Assembly (NCBI RefSeq): GCF_031628175.1
Contig: NZ_JAVLVT010000001.1
Coordinates: 620,001 to 684,000 of the forward strand
Reading direction: 5' to 3'
DNA from: Lipingzhangella_A rawalii
GTDB taxonomy: Bacteria > Actinomycetota > Actinomycetes > Streptosporangiales > Streptosporangiaceae
DNA length: 64,000 bases
The position numbers and the translations under genes were made by a program. How positions within the stretch are numbered: position 1 is the stretch's first letter; each line of letters begins with the position of its first letter. This document shows, piece after piece, positions 7,556 to 16,394 of the stretch. The notes beneath the pieces are model-generated. The model had not been told where the DNA came from, did not search any database, and saw nothing but the letters and a program-made list of their open reading frames with translations.

Positions 7556-9352
7556 CTAGTCTGCGGATGTGCTCTGATCACCACTGTCATCGACGGATGC
7601 CCCGGTCTGGGAGCCCGCCGGGTCCTCACTGCGGCCGCTCCAGGCACGGCGCAGGGCGATTGCCGCTTCGACGACCATCCACAATGCCAGGACCAGGATC
7701 ACCGCGTCCAGCGGCGCCAGGAGGAACACTTCCAGCACGTCGTCGGAACGCACGAAGTCCAGAAGCTGGATGACCAGGGCCCAGGTGGTCATGACCACCA
7801 GGAAGACCAGGGGGATCAGCACCATGATCGGATTACGGCCGTTCCTGGTCACCCATACCGCGATCACGGCCAGGGCCAGACCGGCAGTGAGCTGGTTGGT
7901 GGTTCCGAACAACAGCCACAGCGTACCCACGGCGAAGTCGCCCGGAACCATCGCGAGGCCGAATGGGATCGCCACGGCCAGCACGGTCGCCAGGGTGACG
8001 TTGCGGGACAGCGTGCGTAGGGCACGGCCGGCCGGGCCGTCACGCAGCACCCCGTGGGAGATGTGGGCGACCTCCTGGATGATGTAGCGCTGTAGCCGCA
8101 CGGCCGTGTCCAGGCTGGTGGCCGCGAAGCTGACCACGACCACGGTCGCGAACACCACACCCACGGCCTCGGGCACGGCAAGGTTTCCGGCCAATCCCGC
8201 AACCCCCTGCACGAAGGTGTTGCCCGGGTCGTCTCCGGCCGTCTCCCAGTCGACGTAGAGCGCACCCCAGCTCGTGTCGGCGTTGGCCGAGTACAGCATC
8301 ACACCCACGGTGCAGGCGAGGATGGAGCACAGGGCCAGGGTTCCCTCCCCGAGCGAGCCCATGTATCCGACGAAGCGCGCGTCGGTCTCCTTGTCCAACT
8401 GCTTCGATGTGGTGCCCGAGGACACCAGGCTGTGGAAGCCGGATACCGCACCACAGGCGATCGTGATGAACAGCAGGGGGAACCAGGAAGGCGATCCTTC
8501 GGGCACCGACCGGAAAACGGGAGCTTCGATGGTGTTCATTCCCACCAGAACACCGACCAGGATCACCGCCAGCGCCAGCAGCATCTGCTGCTGATTGATG
8601 TAGTCCCTGGGCTGGAGCAGCATCCACACCGGCAGCCGCGAGGTGAAGAAGGTGTAGACGAAGATGAGAACCAGCCACAGCGTGGCGGGTTGGATTCCCA
8701 CCAGCCCGGCAATCGGGTCCACGGTGATCGGGAGGAGCTGTCCCACCGGGATACACACGTAGACGATCAGCAGTGCCACCAGTGACGGCACTAGTGCGGT
8801 GCTCCGTCTGCGATACACCACCTGGCCGACCGCGATCGCCAGCGGGATGGTGACCAGGACCGGGAGCACCGCCTCGGGATTGGCAACGAGCAGACCCGCG
8901 ATCACGATCGCGAACACGGCGTTGACCATCGTCACGAGGAAAAAGATGATCAGCAGGAACAGCACCCGCGAGCGCCGGCTGATCACCTCCCGGGTCAGGG
9001 TGCCGATACTGCGCCCCTTGTGCCGGACCGAAACCACGATCGAACCAAAGTCGTGCGCCCCCGACGCGAACACGGTGCCCAGCACCACCCACAGCAGAGC
9101 CGGTCCCCACCCCCAGAAGACCGCGATGGCCGGTCCGAGGATCGGTGCGGCCCCCGCCACCGAGATGAAGTGGTGCGCGAACACGATGTGGCGGTTGGTG
9201 GGCACATAGTCGACGCCGTCACGCAACTCGTGGGCCGGGGTGGTGAAGGCAGGGTCCAGGGCATAGACCCGATTGGCCAGGTAGGCGGAGTAGTAGCGGT
9301 AGGCGAGGAAGAATACCCCCAGCACCACGAGCATGACGACCACGGCGGGCAT
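7556..9352 (-). CDS. cstA: Carbon starvation protein CstA, peptide/pyruvate transporter
   Basis: A 598-residue polytopic membrane protein with the CstA family features: an N-terminal AYRYYSAYLANRVYALD, the ANRHI-like TNRHIVFAHHFISVAGAAPILGP block, and GAHDFGSIVVSVRHKGRS. CstA and its relative BtsT import pyruvate or peptides under carbon limitation. It is shorter than the ~700-residue Escherichia coli protein but within the range of actinobacterial forms. The C-terminal ~40 residues are cytoplasmic, acidic and Ser-rich. The ATG at 9352 has GAAAGG nearby. It is first in an apparent operon with the cory-CC-star and ArsA-like genes. Substrate is not determined by sequence. Confidence 0.9.
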   Translation of the reverse strand: MPAVVVMLVVLGVFFLAYRYYSAYLANRVYALDPAFTTPAHELRDGVDYVPTNRHIVFAHHFISVAGAAPILGPAIAVFWGWGPALLWVVLGTVFASGAHDFGSIVVSVRHKGRSIGTLTREVISRRSRVLFLLIIFFLVTMVNAVFAIVIAGLLVANPEAVLPVLVTIPLAIAVGQVVYRRRSTALVPSLVALLIVYVCIPVGQLLPITVDPIAGLVGIQPATLWLVLIFVYTFFTSRLPVWMLLQPRDYINQQQMLLALAVILVGVLVGMNTIEAPVFRSVPEGSPSWFPLLFITIACGAVSGFHSLVSSGTTSKQLDKETDARFVGYMGSLGEGTLALCSILACTVGVMLYSANADTSWGALYVDWETAGDDPGNTFVQGVAGLAGNLAVPEAVGVVFATVVVVSFAATSLDTAVRLQRYIIQEVAHISHGVLRDGPAGRALRTLSRNVTLATVLAVAIPFGLAMVPGDFAVGTLWLLFGTTNQLTAGLALAVIAVWVTRNGRNPIMVLIPLVFLVVMTTWALVIQLLDFVRSDDVLEVFLLAPLDAVILVLALWMVVEAAIALRRAWSGRSEDPAGSQTGASVDDSGDQSTSAD

Positions 9353-9458
9353 ACGGACACCTTTCGGGGCGCGCGCAGCAACGGGACGAAGACGAAACAG
9401 TGATCAACTAGAGTCATCAGAAATTAGCACGTTCTTTATCTCACACATAGGTGACGCA

Positions 9459-10334
9459 GTGCACAACATCGTCACGGTCTGGCGGAAAGCGGTCACCGCC
9501 GAGCTGTCCTGGATCGGCCCCCAGGGGCCGGTCGGCATCCCCGTGGTACCGCTGGTTTGGATGGGTGGAGCGCCGCGGGGTGGCGATGCCCTCTGCGCAG
9601 CACTGCCCCTGGCGCATCTGCGAACCCTGGACACGCTGACCCAACACGTCGCCGCGTTCAGCGTGACCGAGGGCGGCACCTCCCCCCGAACCACCAGTGG
9701 CTGGTGTGCCACGGGAACCGTGACGGTCACTCCCGACCTCGAGGGTCACCTGTTCACCGAACACCTGCTGGACCAGGAGTGCCTCAAGCATCCACCGAGC
9801 CGCCTGCGGGTGGACAGCCTGATGGCCCGGCGGGAGAACTGGTGGTGGCTCCCCCGCATGATCGTCACACTCACCGACGTAACCCGGGAACGGAAGCTAC
9901 CCGCACGGCGGGCGGCTACTGACGCTCTGCTGGTCCGCGCGCACGCCCACGAGCCACGGGTGGATGCTGTACGGATCCAGCCGGATCACCCTGCCCCCGC
10001 GTCAGACTCCGAGCCCGAACCACCGGAACGGATCTCGGTTCACCCTCGAGCCGAGGAGGGCCTGGCCCCCCTACCCGCGGGGAGGGTCCTGGTGTTCGGT
10101 CACCAGCACAGCCCGGATTTCGAACGTTGGGAACGCTGGTACCGGTTCGGGGACCTGACCGAGGACCACAACGGTGGGGCCTGCCTGGCGGTGGCCCAGG
10201 CGGGCGGCACCCCCCAGGGGCCTCTGGAACCGTTCGGCCTGCTGGAGCGCTTCCGCAACCATCGACAGTTGGCGCGGGCGTGCCGCGACGGGATCGCCAC
10301 AGCCGAGCGCCGGGGCCTGGACAGCTCTCGGTGA
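9459..10334 (+). CDS. Hypothetical protein
   Basis: A 291-residue soluble protein that I do not recognise with certainty. The N-terminal half (IVPLVWMGG-like strand, ALPLAHLRTLDTL helix, VAAFSVTE strand) has a strand pattern compatible with a flavin-binding split barrel, but no decisive motif is present. The central part holds a Pro/Glu-rich linker around residues 190-215. The GTG at 9459 is chosen for AGGTGAC just upstream; the longer in-frame extension into the cstA promoter region is unlikely. It is divergent from cstA and convergent with thyX. Coding potential is good throughout, so it is probably a real gene. Confidence 0.65.
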   Translation: MHNIVTVWRKAVTAELSWIGPQGPVGIPVVPLVWMGGAPRGGDALCAALPLAHLRTLDTLTQHVAAFSVTEGGTSPRTTSGWCATGTVTVTPDLEGHLFTEHLLDQECLKHPPSRLRVDSLMARRENWWWLPRMIVTLTDVTRERKLPARRAATDALLVRAHAHEPRVDAVRIQPDHPAPASDSEPEPPERISVHPRAEEGLAPLPAGRVLVFGHQHSPDFERWERWYRFGDLTEDHNGGACLAVAQAGGTPQGPLEPFGLLERFRNHRQLARACRDGIATAERRGLDSSR

Positions 10335-10365
10335 CGAGCTCCGCCGCGCAGTGGTACGTGGCGGT

Positions 10366-11166
10366 TCAGACCTTGCGCCAGCTGGGAACCCAGGCCCCGT
10401 CGCTGATCTCGTAGTCACCGAACAGTGCCGGTGCTTCCTCTTGGAGAACGCGGCCGATCTGGTCGAAGACCAGCCGCATCTCCTCCTCGGCACCGGGCGC
10501 GGTGCGGGCCTCAATGGTATGCCGCAGGGTGCGGACATTGGCCGTCCACACCAGGCCGGTCGCCAACCCTTCGGGAGCGAACCGGCGCATGAACGAGGTT
10601 CGGTGCTTCTTCTCCGCGAAGGCGACGCCCTCCTCGTCCAACCCGAAGTGGTCGGCCATCCAGGTCTGGAACTCCTCCATCTGGGCCAGCATCTCGCCGG
10701 CCCGCTTCATCAGTTCCGGATCCTGGCGGGCCCAGTCCGGGAACCAGAACGGCAGATCGTTCAGCCGCACGAACCGTAGGGACTCCTGGGACACGGCGAC
10801 ACCTGGACGGTGCCGCACCAGCTCGTGGGTGAACACCCGGCTCACGTTGTGCAGCACGAAACTGAAGCTGACATGCTCGAGGACAGACCCGTGCATGCTC
10901 GCCAGAATGTTGGACAGGTACTGGTCCTGGTCGGTGCGTACCCGGGTCACATTCGGGTTGAGGCCCGGCTCCCAGGACCGGTAGCACAACCGGCCCGCGA
11001 ACTCCGCGAGATTCTGGGGGTCGTTCAGCTGCGTGTCCAGCTCGCCCCGGTCGAGGCGCTCCAGCCACGCCTGTCCCCCCACCTCGGCGAGATAGCGCGC
11101 GACCTCCGGGTAGTCCACCTGGGGTCGAGCCACCAGATGAACCTCGGGCTCCACGCTCTGCACCAC
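10366..11166 (-). CDS. thyX: FAD-dependent thymidylate synthase ThyX
   Basis: Converts dUMP to dTMP with methylene-tetrahydrofolate and FAD/NADPH. The 266-residue protein carries the LVRHRPGVAVSQESLRF segment at about 116-132, the equivalent of the ThyX motif, plus SVLEHVSFSF and the C-terminal TLRHTIEAR block with catalytic Arg and His. The motif is one residue longer between RHR and the final Ser-x-Arg than the classical RHR-x7-S form; this variant recurs in some actinobacterial homologues. The GTG at 11166 follows GGGGGAG with good spacing; a longer frame to 11313 is Cys/Gly-rich noise. No thyA is seen in the window. It lies downstream of trpEG on the same strand. Confidence 0.9.
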   Translation of the reverse strand: MVQSVEPEVHLVARPQVDYPEVARYLAEVGGQAWLERLDRGELDTQLNDPQNLAEFAGRLCYRSWEPGLNPNVTRVRTDQDQYLSNILASMHGSVLEHVSFSFVLHNVSRVFTHELVRHRPGVAVSQESLRFVRLNDLPFWFPDWARQDPELMKRAGEMLAQMEEFQTWMADHFGLDEEGVAFAEKKHRTSFMRRFAPEGLATGLVWTANVRTLRHTIEARTAPGAEEEMRLVFDQIGRVLQEEAPALFGDYEISDGAWVPSWRKV

Positions 11167-11348
11167 CGTAACTTCTCCCCCCGTGTCGGGACCGGCGGCC
11201 CCATCGACCGCACCACCGTCAGCGGGACACGACCCACAACCGCAGCCAACCGTGTGACGTGCCCACACCCAACCGAACTTAGCAGCGCAGGAAGACCCAC
11301 CCGTTCGCGCCACAGTGCGCGCCGATCGAGCTGTCCCGGGAACAAACG

Positions 11349-13658
11349 TCAGGACCTGGCCAACCGCAGCACCCTGTCCACGATCTTTTCACCCACAGCT
11401 GCGCTGAGAATCGACTCCGGATGGAACTGGACGGCCCAACGTCGAGCCCGCTGATCCTCCACGGCCATGACGACCGGAATCCGCCGACCGTCGGCACCAA
11501 CATCCTCGGCGACGGCCGTCACGTCGAAGCCCTTCACCCGTTCCGGGGTCGTGTAGGTGGAGTGGTACCGGGCCGCGGTGAACGTCGCGTCCTCCAGGCC
11601 CGCGAGCAGGCTCCCTCCGCGCACCTCAACCTGGCCCGGTTTGCCGTGCTTGGGCTCGGGCAGGGTGCACAGCTCGCCCCCGGCGTGTTCCACCATGGCC
11701 TGCAACCCCAGGCACACCCCGAACACGGGAATCCCGCGGCGCTCCAGCTCGTCCAACAACACACTGATCCCGAAATCCGCGGGCAGGCCGGGACCGGGGG
11801 ACAGAATCACCAGGTCCGGGGCGAGCTCGTCGAGCACCCGCGGCGGAAAGCCATGGCGCAGCGTGGTGACCTTGGCGCCGTGCCGCCGGACGTAGTCGGC
11901 CAGCGTGTTGACGAAGGAGTCCTCGAAGTCAACAAGCAGCACCCGCATTCCCGCACCGCTGGGAACCGCCGCGGGCTCCACGGCCTCGACAGCGTCGGTT
12001 CCAGCCTCCTCCTGGTTCCCACCCGACTGTTCGGCCAAGGTCTCCAACAGGGCACGGGCCTTCAGGAAGGTCTCGCGTTCCTCCGCCTCGGGGTCGGAGT
12101 CGAACAGCAGGGTGGCACCCGCCCGCACCGTGGCCACACCGTTGCGGATATGGGCGGTCCGCAGAGTCAACCCGGTGTTCATCGAGCCATCGAACCCGAC
12201 CATTCCCACCGCACCCCCGTACCAGCGACGCGGGGTGTCCTCGGTGGCCTCGATGAAGCGCATCGCCCACGTCTTGGGGGCGCCGGTGACCGTCACAGCC
12301 CACATGTGACTCTGGAAGGCGTCCAGGGCATCCAGTTCGGGCCGCAGGCGTCCCTCGATGTGGTCCACCGTGTGGATCAGCCGACTGTACAGCTCGATCT
12401 GGCGTCGGCCGATCACCCGCACACTCCCGGGTTCGCACACCCGGGACTTGTCGTTGCGGTCCACGTCGGTGCACATGGTGAGCTCGGATTCCTCCTTGGG
12501 GGAGGTGAGCAGGTTCCGAATGTTGGCCGCGTCCTCGAGCGCGTTCTCTCCTCGCCGCACGGTTCCCGAGATCGGACAGGTCTCGACCCGCTGGCCCTGT
12601 CCGACCGGTCCGGACACCCGCACGAACATCTCCGGGGAGGCACCGACCAGGTATTCGCCCTCCCCCATGTTGAGAAAAAACTCATAGGGGGCGGGATTGC
12701 GTTCCCGCAGTCGCTGGTAGAAACGCGCCGGCGAGTCACAGGCAGCATACATCTGGTGTCCGGGTACCACCTCGAACAGGTCCCCCCGCCGGAACCGCTC
12801 CTTAGCCTGTTCGACGATCCGGGCGTAGGAGCCCGGCTGTGGGGGTGGCGGAATGTCGGCGCCCAGCACCACGGGGGTTTGAGCCGTGACCCGGTCCAGG
12901 CCGCGGGTGCTGCGCCCCGGGTGACCGGACCGGTCCGCGGCACCGCCCTCGTCCCCGGACGCCAGGGTGAAGTCGTAGGTGAAGCGCAGGCAGGTCTCCC
13001 GCTTGCGGTCGTGGACGATGATCGCGTCGGGCAGGTGGAGGACGAGGTCCCGGTCCTGGGGGTCCCGCTGCTGCACCTCCGCCACAGGTTCGAACTGGAA
13101 CGCCAGGTCATAGCCGAACGCCCCGTACAGGCCGAGGTGGGTGTCCTGGTCACTGTGGAACAGTGCAACGATCTCCCGCAGCACCGAGAACACGCTGGGG
13201 CGGCGACTGCGCTGCTCCTCGGTCAGCTGCTCGCCCCCACCGGGCTCGGGAACACGCACGGTCACCGTCGCGGATTCGGGCGAGGGGACGGGATGGCCGT
13301 GGCGCCGCAGGGCCGCCTCCACCATTGGAACCAGCACCTCCCCACGCTGGTTGAGGGCGCTGAGGGTGACGTCCCGCCCGCGGGCCACGAGCTCGAGACA
13401 GGGGTCCACGTAGCCGAGATCCCAACGGCTGTAGCGTCCCGGATACTCCATCCCGGAGGAGAACAGACCGCCCCGACGCGTTTCCACTGCCTCGACGAGC
13501 GTCAACAGCTCAGCGGGATCACAGGGCTCGGCCGTACGCTGCACCGTGATTCCACCATGGGTCCGGTAACTGTGCACGACAGAGTCGGCGCCGGCAGGTG
13601 TGTGGGTGCCTGCCCGGAAATCTTGCGGGAACGTCACGATCGGTCCGGTCCTTTTCAT
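11349..13658 (-). CDS. trpEG: Fused anthranilate synthase (TrpE-TrpG)
   Basis: A 769-residue single-chain anthranilate synthase converting chorismate and glutamine to anthranilate, the first step of Trp synthesis. Residues 1-545 are the TrpE part, with GLFSSGMEYPGRY (64-76) for Trp feedback binding and the chorismate-site blocks ISGTVRRGEN (363-372), DVDRNDKSRV and VTGAPK. Residues 571-769 are a class I glutamine amidotransferase, with GVCLG (nucleophile Cys-649). A linker rich in Ala, Glu and Val joins them. Fusion of this Rhizobium/phenazine-like layout is known in some actinobacteria. A leader peptide and hairpins upstream (13700-13799) indicate control by transcription attenuation. Confidence 0.92.
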   Translation of the reverse strand: MKRTGPIVTFPQDFRAGTHTPAGADSVVHSYRTHGGITVQRTAEPCDPAELLTLVEAVETRRGGLFSSGMEYPGRYSRWDLGYVDPCLELVARGRDVTLSALNQRGEVLVPMVEAALRRHGHPVPSPESATVTVRVPEPGGGEQLTEEQRSRRPSVFSVLREIVALFHSDQDTHLGLYGAFGYDLAFQFEPVAEVQQRDPQDRDLVLHLPDAIIVHDRKRETCLRFTYDFTLASGDEGGAADRSGHPGRSTRGLDRVTAQTPVVLGADIPPPPQPGSYARIVEQAKERFRRGDLFEVVPGHQMYAACDSPARFYQRLRERNPAPYEFFLNMGEGEYLVGASPEMFVRVSGPVGQGQRVETCPISGTVRRGENALEDAANIRNLLTSPKEESELTMCTDVDRNDKSRVCEPGSVRVIGRRQIELYSRLIHTVDHIEGRLRPELDALDAFQSHMWAVTVTGAPKTWAMRFIEATEDTPRRWYGGAVGMVGFDGSMNTGLTLRTAHIRNGVATVRAGATLLFDSDPEAEERETFLKARALLETLAEQSGGNQEEAGTDAVEAVEPAAVPSGAGMRVLLVDFEDSFVNTLADYVRRHGAKVTTLRHGFPPRVLDELAPDLVILSPGPGLPADFGISVLLDELERRGIPVFGVCLGLQAMVEHAGGELCTLPEPKHGKPGQVEVRGGSLLAGLEDATFTAARYHSTYTTPERVKGFDVTAVAEDVGADGRRIPVVMAVEDQRARRWAVQFHPESILSAAVGEKIVDRVLRLARS

Positions 13659-13699
13659 CGTTGGGGTGACTACACCCGAACCGGGGCCGGACTGGCTGT

Positions 13700-13723
13700 G
13701 CGGCCGCCGGGACGGGCGGCCGC
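13700..13723 (-). terminator. Attenuator terminator of the trp leader
   Basis: Perfect 9-bp GC-only inverted repeat GCGGCCGCC / GGCGGCCGC with a 6-base loop, between the leader stop codon and the trpEG start. Its first arm on the mRNA contains GCCGCC, which can instead pair with GGCGGC of the preceding hairpin, giving the classic antiterminator choice. Confidence 0.7.
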
Positions 13724-13747
13724 TGGTCAGAAGTGCTGACGAGTCTT

Positions 13748-13767
13748 GCGCCGCCTATGGGCGGCGC
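13748..13767 (-). promoter_or_regulatory. Leader hairpin (regions 1:2) of the trp attenuator
   Basis: Perfect 8-bp inverted repeat GCGCCGCC / GGCGGCGC with a 4-base loop. It spans the last three leader codons and the stop codon, directly after the tandem Trp codons, so a ribosome stalled on those codons would block its first arm. Confidence 0.7.
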
Positions 13768-13799
13768 CACCACTGCTGGGATACGGGTGATACTCGCAC
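13755..13799 (-). CDS. trpL: trp operon leader peptide
   Basis: Short frame GTG...TAG encoding MRVSPVSQQWWRRP, with two adjacent Trp codons four codons from the end. A good -10 box lies seven bases before the GTG, so the message may be leaderless. The same frame stays open upstream to an ATG at 13835 and a GTG at 13850, adding one or two more Trp, but neither start has a ribosome site. The position ahead of trpEG, the tandem Trp codons overlapping a hairpin, and the downstream terminator hairpin together make this a ribosome-mediated Trp attenuator. Frame and Trp codons are certain; the start codon is the open point. Confidence 0.75.
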   Translation of the reverse strand: MRVSPVSQQWWRRP

Positions 13800-13806
13800 G
13801 CGGCCA

Positions 13807-13812
13807 AGTATA
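13807..13812 (-). promoter_or_regulatory. -10 box of the trp leader promoter
   Basis: TATACT on the minus strand, seven bases before the GTG of the leader peptide. It is a near-perfect -10 element in otherwise GC-rich DNA. No convincing -35 is seen at the standard spacing. Confidence 0.5.
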
Positions 13813-14013
13813 TCCTCGGGCCAGCGGTTGCGCATCCAGCAACCGAACACGGCGGATTCTCACGGACACGTCACCCGCTGTGCGCAGCGTCACGACACTG
13901 GGGGATCCCGCTCGGGCATCTCCCTCTTCCCAGCGCACCGGAACGCGGTCCGCTGCCTCGGCCACAAGGGTAAGAAAACCCTGGCTTGACCCGACCACAC
14001 GGCGAATTGAACC

Positions 14014-16344
14014 ATGGCGAGCGTGCGCTCCCCGGACGGCCACAGGCCCGGCACACCGAACGGACACGGCGACTCGCAGACACCGGATCCCTTCGCGTGG
14101 CTGGAACAGCCCGACACCCCCCAGACCCGCGCCTGGCTGGACATGCGCAGTCAGGAGTTCACGGCGCACGCCAAAACCTGGAACCTGCGTCCGTGGCTGT
14201 CTGCGGAGATCCATCGCCTGCTCGCCCACGACGATCACTCCATCCCCCACGTCCGTGCGGACACCGTACTCGCCACCCACCGCCCCAGCGGGGCCGAACA
14301 TCCGCGGGTCGTGGCTACCCGCGCGGGCTGCTCCTGGGTGGTGTTCGACCCCATGAAGGTGGATCCCACGGGCCGCACCACGCTGGACGCTTGGGAAGCC
14401 TCCCCCGACGGGCGCCTCGTCGCCGTGCAGACCTCCCGCGACGGAACCGAGCTGGGACAGCTGGAGGTTCTGGATGTGGCCACCGGAGAGCGGATGGAGC
14501 CACCGATAACCGGCATCCGGTACAGCCACGTGGCCTGGCTCGCCGACCACCACTCCCACGGCCCGGCCTTCTACTATGTGCGCCGGGACGGAAACACCGG
14601 TCAGCGCGGCGTGTGGCTCCACACGGTCACCCCGCAGCGGGAGTTCCACCCGGACGGCAGGGACCCGACCGACGTCCTCATCCGCCCGTGCACCGTCGCC
14701 GGGGCGGTCCCCGGGGTCCGTATCGAGCGCGGACGATGGCTCATCGTCAGTGAGAGCCACGGCACGGGCTACCGGGAAGATCTCTGGATCGCGGACCTCG
14801 CCGCCGCGCAGAGCCCGGCCCACGCGCCTGACTTCCGGGAGATCCACGCCGATGTGGACGTGGTCTCCGAGGCACGCGTCGGCCCGGACGGCTGGCTCTA
14901 TCTGCGAACGAGCCTCACCGCCTCGCGGCGCCGGGTCTGCCGAGTCGACCCGAACCAGCCCGGTGTCGCCAACTGGCGCGAGGTGGTTGCCGAGGACACC
15001 CGTTCCACGCTCGACGCATTCGCCGTGCGTAGCACCGCCGAGGGGCAACCGGAGCTGCTCCTGGCACGGACCTGGCTGGGGATCAGCAGCCTGTGCTCGG
15101 TGTCGGCGGCGGACGGCCGACAGCTGCGCCGGCTGCCCCTCCCCGGTGAAGGAATGATCACCCGGATGGAGGTCAGCCCCGGGACCGGATCCCCCCGCGG
15201 GGACCATGCGCCCGAGCCGCTGTGGGTGGCCTTCTCCGGCGTGGCCACACCGCACCGCGTGCTGTGCTACTCCCGGGACACGGAGCACGATCGGGGGTGG
15301 CGCCCCTGGCCCCGGCGCCAGACCCGCACGCCCGGCCCCCCGATCCGACGCCAGGTGCACTGGTTCCGATCCTTCGACGACACGGCCGTGCCGGTCACCA
15401 TCCTGTCGGCCCATCCGTTCGACACCCGTCGCCCCACCATCCTGCACGCCTACGGGGCCTACGGCCGTCCCCGCCAGTTCGGGTTCAGTGCGACCGTGCT
15501 CGCCTGGCTGCGCACGGGAGGACAATATGCCGTCGCCCACGTGCGGGGAGGGGGCGACCTTGGGCGCGAGTGGCATCTGGCCGGGGCGCACCGGGCAAAA
15601 CCGACCTCGGTGGAGGATCTCCTCCACGCCACCGACGCGATCACCGCGGCAGGCTACTGCACCCGGGACCAGCTGTGCCTGTCCGGTGGCTCTGCCGGTG
15701 GTCTGGTCGTCCTCGCGGCCATGGCCCGACGCCCCGACTGCTGCCGCGCGGTCCTCGCCTCCGCCCCGTTGACGGACATGCTCAACTTCGAGCGGATGGG
15801 AATGGGGGCGCTGTGGACCCGGGAGTTCGGAACAGCCAGCAATCCGGCTGATCGGACCGTACTGGCCTCCTACTCCCCGTACCACCAGGTGGTGGCCCAG
15901 CCCCGACAGAACTATCCGGCGGTCCTGCTCACCGGTTTCCACGGGGACACCCGAACCGATGCGGCGCACGCCCGGAAGATGTGTGCCGCCCTGGGCGCAG
16001 CGTCAGCGGCAGCGGCAGCGGCACCATCACCGTCAACAGGCGCACGCCCGGCGCTGCTGCGCTACGAGTACGGGGTCGGTCATGGCCCCCGCGCTCTCAG
16101 TCGGGCGGTGGACCTCGCGGCCGACGCACACGCGTTCGTGGCCGCGTGGACCGGGCTCGCCCTGCCGAGCCTGGGATACGGGAAACAGTCGGGAGCGGCC
16201 AAGGAGGGAGGTGTGCAACCGATGGACCCCAAGGAGACCGTCGAGATCCCGGTGGAGGTCGAGGACCTGCCGAGTGTGACCTCGCGGGACACCACCGCGG
16301 GTGGTGACACGGACGGCAAGGACAGCAGCTCCGACTTCATCTGA
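14014..16344 (+). CDS. Prolyl oligopeptidase family serine peptidase (S9) with C-terminal peptide tail
   Basis: A 776-residue peptidase of the prolyl oligopeptidase family. Residues ~20-410 are the beta-propeller that restricts access to peptides; residues ~430-715 are the alpha/beta hydrolase with nucleophile Ser-560 in GGSAGG, Asp-645 in HGDTRTD and His-690 in GVGHGP. There is no signal peptide, so it is cytoplasmic. After residue ~725, where family members normally end, the frame runs on for an extra tail whose last 40 codons begin with an ATG behind a strong ribosome site. Such peptidases remove leader peptides in several RiPP pathways. It is divergent from the trp leader and followed by a hairpin and a JmjC oxygenase gene. 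The ATG start has no clear ribosome site. Confidence 0.85.
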   Translation: MASVRSPDGHRPGTPNGHGDSQTPDPFAWLEQPDTPQTRAWLDMRSQEFTAHAKTWNLRPWLSAEIHRLLAHDDHSIPHVRADTVLATHRPSGAEHPRVVATRAGCSWVVFDPMKVDPTGRTTLDAWEASPDGRLVAVQTSRDGTELGQLEVLDVATGERMEPPITGIRYSHVAWLADHHSHGPAFYYVRRDGNTGQRGVWLHTVTPQREFHPDGRDPTDVLIRPCTVAGAVPGVRIERGRWLIVSESHGTGYREDLWIADLAAAQSPAHAPDFREIHADVDVVSEARVGPDGWLYLRTSLTASRRRVCRVDPNQPGVANWREVVAEDTRSTLDAFAVRSTAEGQPELLLARTWLGISSLCSVSAADGRQLRRLPLPGEGMITRMEVSPGTGSPRGDHAPEPLWVAFSGVATPHRVLCYSRDTEHDRGWRPWPRRQTRTPGPPIRRQVHWFRSFDDTAVPVTILSAHPFDTRRPTILHAYGAYGRPRQFGFSATVLAWLRTGGQYAVAHVRGGGDLGREWHLAGAHRAKPTSVEDLLHATDAITAAGYCTRDQLCLSGGSAGGLVVLAAMARRPDCCRAVLASAPLTDMLNFERMGMGALWTREFGTASNPADRTVLASYSPYHQVVAQPRQNYPAVLLTGFHGDTRTDAAHARKMCAALGAASAAAAAAPSPSTGARPALLRYEYGVGHGPRALSRAVDLAADAHAFVAAWTGLALPSLGYGKQSGAAKEGGVQPMDPKETVEIPVEVEDLPSVTSRDTTAGGDTDGKDSSSDFI
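16222..16344 (+). CDS. Putative separately translated acidic peptide (RiPP precursor candidate)
   Basis: Forty codons in frame with the end of the peptidase gene. The ATG is preceded by AAGGAGGGAGG, the strongest ribosome site in this region, ten bases away. The peptide starts MDPKETVEIPVEVEDLP, then becomes rich in Ser, Thr, Asp and Gly and ends DSSSDFI. It has no Cys, ruling out a lanthionine product. Size, acidic leader-like start, hydroxy-residue-rich end and the perfect hairpin right after it (as in many clusters that over-express a precursor) suggest a substrate of the peptidase and of the JmjC oxygenase. It may equally be only the tail of the peptidase. No known family was recognised. 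Confidence 0.4.
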   Translation: MDPKETVEIPVEVEDLPSVTSRDTTAGGDTDGKDSSSDFI

Positions 16345-16350
16345 CGACCT

Positions 16351-16379
16351 CGGGTGGGGCCCGCATCGGGCCCCACCCG
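16351..16379 (+). terminator. Perfect hairpin between peptide tail and JmjC gene
   Basis: Thirteen-bp perfect inverted repeat CGGGTGGGGCCCG / CGGGCCCCACCCG with a three-base loop, seven bases after the stop codon and 15 bases before the next start. It probably ends or attenuates transcription between the peptidase/peptide and the oxygenase gene. Confidence 0.75.
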
Positions 16380-16394
16380 GGCCAGGGAGGATCA

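Noticed and set aside
13519..15969. 816-codon minus-strand open frame opposite the prolyl oligopeptidase
   Set aside because: It overlaps the trp leader and the peptidase, both supported by motifs; the product is Gly/Arg/Val-rich without any domain.
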